This document shows positions 5,380 through 6,621 of a stretch of 6,621 nucleotides of DNA, piece by piece. Every line of letters starts with the position of its first letter. Position 1 is the stretch's first letter. The notes beneath the pieces were generated by a model that worked only from the letters and a program-made list of their open reading frames with translations, had not been told where the DNA came from and ran no database searches. The stretch is from JALHTG01 sp964653695 (lineage in GTDB: Archaea; Thermoproteota; Bathyarchaeia; 40CM-2-53-6; JALHTG01). The position numbers and the translations under genes are program-made. The stretch is taken from the NCBI GenBank assembly GCA_964653695.1, contig CAZZFQ010000072.1, positions 1 through 6,621 of the forward strand. The letters are read 5' to 3'.

Positions 5380-6105
5380 CTAGAATTCAAGTAGATGTGA
5401 GGCAATGAATCTCAGAACAACGTAGATTTCATGGAGGCCCGCCTTGCTTGCTCCCTTTTTCCTGTTCACAAAGTTTATCGGAACCTCGGCGACCTTCAGC
5501 TGGTGTTTCTTCGCGACATAGATTGTCTCAATCTCAAACGCACCCATGCTCCTATTTTCCTTCGTTTCTTCAACTACAAGTTTCGCAGCTTCTCGGCTGT
5601 AGATCTTGAAGCCAGCCGTAGGGTCGATCGCTGGCAATCCAAGGAGAGTGCTCGCCAGGAAACAAGCGGCTCTGCTCGCGATCTTCCGCGTCATCTTCCA
5701 ACCCTTGGTTCCGCCTCCGGGAACATACCTCGAGCCTATCACGATGTCGACTTCTTCCTTGAACATGGACGGAAGGTAGGATGGATCGTGGCTCAGGTCT
5801 GCATCCATCTGCAGGAAGCGTTTCGTATCTTCGTTCTTCAGTGCTTCCTTCAGACCGTCTCGGATAGCGCTCCCGAATCCAAGTTTGCTTCCTCGTTGGA
5901 GCACGGATATATTTCCGTATATGGAGTTCAATGACTTGAGAATGTCTTCTGTCCCGTCAGCACTTCCATCATCAACGACCATGATCCGAGAGATATGCTC
6001 CTTCAAAGCTTCAAGGCGCTCGACGAGAGTCTTGATGCTCTCTGCCTCATTGTATGTCGGGATAACGGCAACAGACATCTTGTTGCACTTCGGTCTTAAG
6101 CGCAT
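5380..6105 (-). CDS. DPM1-like GT2 glycosyltransferase (dolichol/polyprenol-phosphate mannose synthase family)
   Basis: This 241-residue single-domain GT-A protein shows the DPM1 motif order. VAVIPTYNEAESI (13-24) begins the nucleotide-sugar fold, VVDDGSADGT (43-52) follows, and LGFGSAIRDGL (75-85) comes next. QMDADLSHDP carries the metal-binding DAD at 101-103, then IGSRYVPGGG, DPTAGFKIYSREA and a late GASKAG. The family moves mannose (or another hexose) from a GDP- or UDP-sugar onto a dolichol/polyprenol phosphate at the cytoplasmic membrane face, feeding N-glycosylation or other surface glycans. There are no transmembrane helices or GtrA-like domain after the catalytic domain, so it resembles the short DPM1 type rather than the membrane-anchored Pyrococcus enzyme. 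ATG 6105 gives the longest frame, but ATG 6078 (MSVAVIPTYNE) starts right at the conserved fold and suits the position of the upstream TATA-like element better. It converges on geranylgeranyl reductase and is divergent from the DUF84 gene. Confidence 0.88.
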   Translation of the reverse strand: MRLRPKCNKMSVAVIPTYNEAESIKTLVERLEALKEHISRIMVVDDGSADGTEDILKSLNSIYGNISVLQRGSKLGFGSAIRDGLKEALKNEDTKRFLQMDADLSHDPSYLPSMFKEEVDIVIGSRYVPGGGTKGWKMTRKIASRAACFLASTLLGLPAIDPTAGFKIYSREAAKLVVEETKENRSMGAFEIETIYVAKKHQLKVAEVPINFVNRKKGASKAGLHEIYVVLRFIASHLLEF

Positions 6106-6118
6106 AGTAGGCGACTGG

Positions 6119-6130
6119 ATTTGATAAGTC
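6119..6130 (-). promoter_or_regulatory. TATA-like element upstream of the DPM1-like gene
   Basis: On the minus strand, ACTTATCAAATC is the best TATA-like stretch before this gene. About 25 bases downstream falls near 6100, at or just inside ATG 6105. This implies either a leaderless mRNA starting at that ATG or translation from ATG 6078 with a leader of about 20 bases. It is a moderate match only. Confidence 0.4.
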
Positions 6131-6186
6131 TAGCCTAGATGAAGAGAAGGAACAGTTAAGCCAAGTTGTGGGTCAAACATGCTTGT

Positions 6187-6191
6187 AGGTG
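6187..6191 (+). promoter_or_regulatory. Shine-Dalgarno of the DUF84 NTPase gene
   Basis: AGGTG lies 8 bases (TTTGATCA) before ATG 6200 and pairs with the archaeal 16S tail. It supports ATG 6200 as the start; an earlier ATG at 6179 runs into TGA after five codons. Confidence 0.65.
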
Positions 6192-6199
6192 TTTGATCA

Positions 6200-6621
6200 A
6201 TGAAGACAAGAGTCGGGGTGACGACGCTTAACCCTCTCAAGACCAACGCTGCTAAGACGGCCTTCGAATGCTTCTTCGACGAAGTAGAGGTTCATTCATT
6301 CAAGTCTCGGTCAACACTGAAGAAACAGCCAGTAGACGATCAGATCCCCAGAGGCGCAATGTTGAGAGCAAGAGAGGCGATCGAGCTTGGCTATGACTAT
6401 GGGGTCGGCATTGAGGGAGGGCTCCTTCATTCTGGAGGAATGGCGTATTTGACTGGCTTCTCCGCCATTATCTCGAAGAGTGGGGAGATGCATGGGGCAT
6501 GGGGCCTTGCTTTCGAGTGCCCTCCGCCTATACTCAACCGAGTGGAGCATGGGGAGGAGCTCGGAGCCATAATGGACGAGTTACTTGGAAGAACCGGAGT
6601 CAAAACACAGGAGGGAGCCAT
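6200..6621 (+). CDS. Inosine/xanthosine triphosphatase, DUF84/YjjX family, 3'-truncated by window edge
   Basis: The frame is open from ATG 6200 through the window end with 140 whole codons visible; the family is about 170-180 residues, so roughly 30-40 are missing. TRVGVTTLNPLKTNA matches the N-terminal (S/T)xNPxK substrate-binding segment of the family. Q-P-V-D-D-Q-I-P-R-G-A (about 43-53) corresponds to the conserved xQPxxxxxxxRGAxxRA stretch, DYGVGIEGGL (66-75) is the signature GxGxEGG region, and YLTGFSAIISKSG matches the following strand. These enzymes hydrolyse ITP and XTP (EC 3.6.1.73) so that deaminated purines are not built into nucleic acids. NPPELG-type residues near the end are replaced by PPPILNRVEHGEELGAIMDELLGR, which still fits the family's helical C-terminal part. 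An AGGTG ribosome binding site supports the start. It is divergent from the DPM1-like gene, 94 bp away. Confidence 0.87.
   Translation, partial: MKTRVGVTTLNPLKTNAAKTAFECFFDEVEVHSFKSRSTLKKQPVDDQIPRGAMLRAREAIELGYDYGVGIEGGLLHSGGMAYLTGFSAIISKSGEMHGAWGLAFECPPPILNRVEHGEELGAIMDELLGRTGVKTQEGA

Noticed and set aside
5431..5934. Plus-strand open frame of 167 codons
   Set aside because: It lies wholly opposite the DPM1-like gene, whose motifs are unmistakable; the composition is that of an antisense shadow.
6179..6196. Five-codon mini-ORF (ATG CTT GTA GGT GTT TGA) just before the DUF84 start
   Set aside because: It overlaps the ribosome binding site and could in principle act as a leader peptide, but it is too short to separate from chance and has no ribosome binding site of its own.
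6311..6621. Minus-strand open frames near the right edge
   Set aside because: They are antisense to the DUF84 gene, which has the family signatures and a ribosome binding site.

Overview
The window reads as part of an archaeal chromosome from a draft, probably metagenome-derived, assembly: there is a run of exactly 100 N at 2626-2725. The archaeal assignment rests on three things. The window holds an Nre-family repair protein and a geranylgeranyl reductase for saturating isoprenoid lipids. It has a TrmB-family regulator and a DPM1-like glycosyltransferase. The TATA-type promoters sit close to start codons, and two genes use non-ATG starts (TTG, GTG). Base composition is near 50% GC. I cannot place the lineage; a TACK-type archaeon is only a guess.

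Layout, left to right. At 1-987 (+) is the 3' part of an M24 (Xaa-Pro aminopeptidase/prolidase-like) metallopeptidase. It converges, 18 bp apart, on a minus-strand block. Read in transcription order from the right, that block is a TrmB-family regulator (3896-3189), a 125-bp spacer, an NreA-like DNA-repair protein interrupted by the assembly gap (3063-1862), and, 10 bp after it, an SPL-like (COG1533) radical SAM enzyme (1851-1006). Divergent from the regulator is a geranylgeranyl reductase (3972-5303, +). A DPM1-like polyprenol-phosphate sugar transferase (6105-5380, -) converges on that reductase. Divergent from the transferase is the start of a DUF84/YjjX-type inosine/xanthosine triphosphatase (6200 to the window end, +).

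Two themes stand out. First, the NreA-like protein, which carries a C-terminal PCNA-interacting (PIP-like) motif, is tightly linked to an SPL-type radical SAM enzyme, suggesting a candidate DNA-repair operon; the nucleotide-pool cleaner nearby fits only loosely. Second, the 75-bp region between the TrmB-like regulator and geranylgeranyl reductase has one central AT-rich TATA element flanked by two different inverted repeats. Each lies where a repressor would block one of the two divergent promoters. This is a compact switch that could connect a sensing regulator to membrane-lipid saturation. The adjacent polyprenol-phosphate glycosyltransferase also works on isoprenoid lipids.

No tRNA, rRNA, CRISPR array, insertion sequence or other mobile element was seen, and no gene-free stretch exceeds 300 bases.
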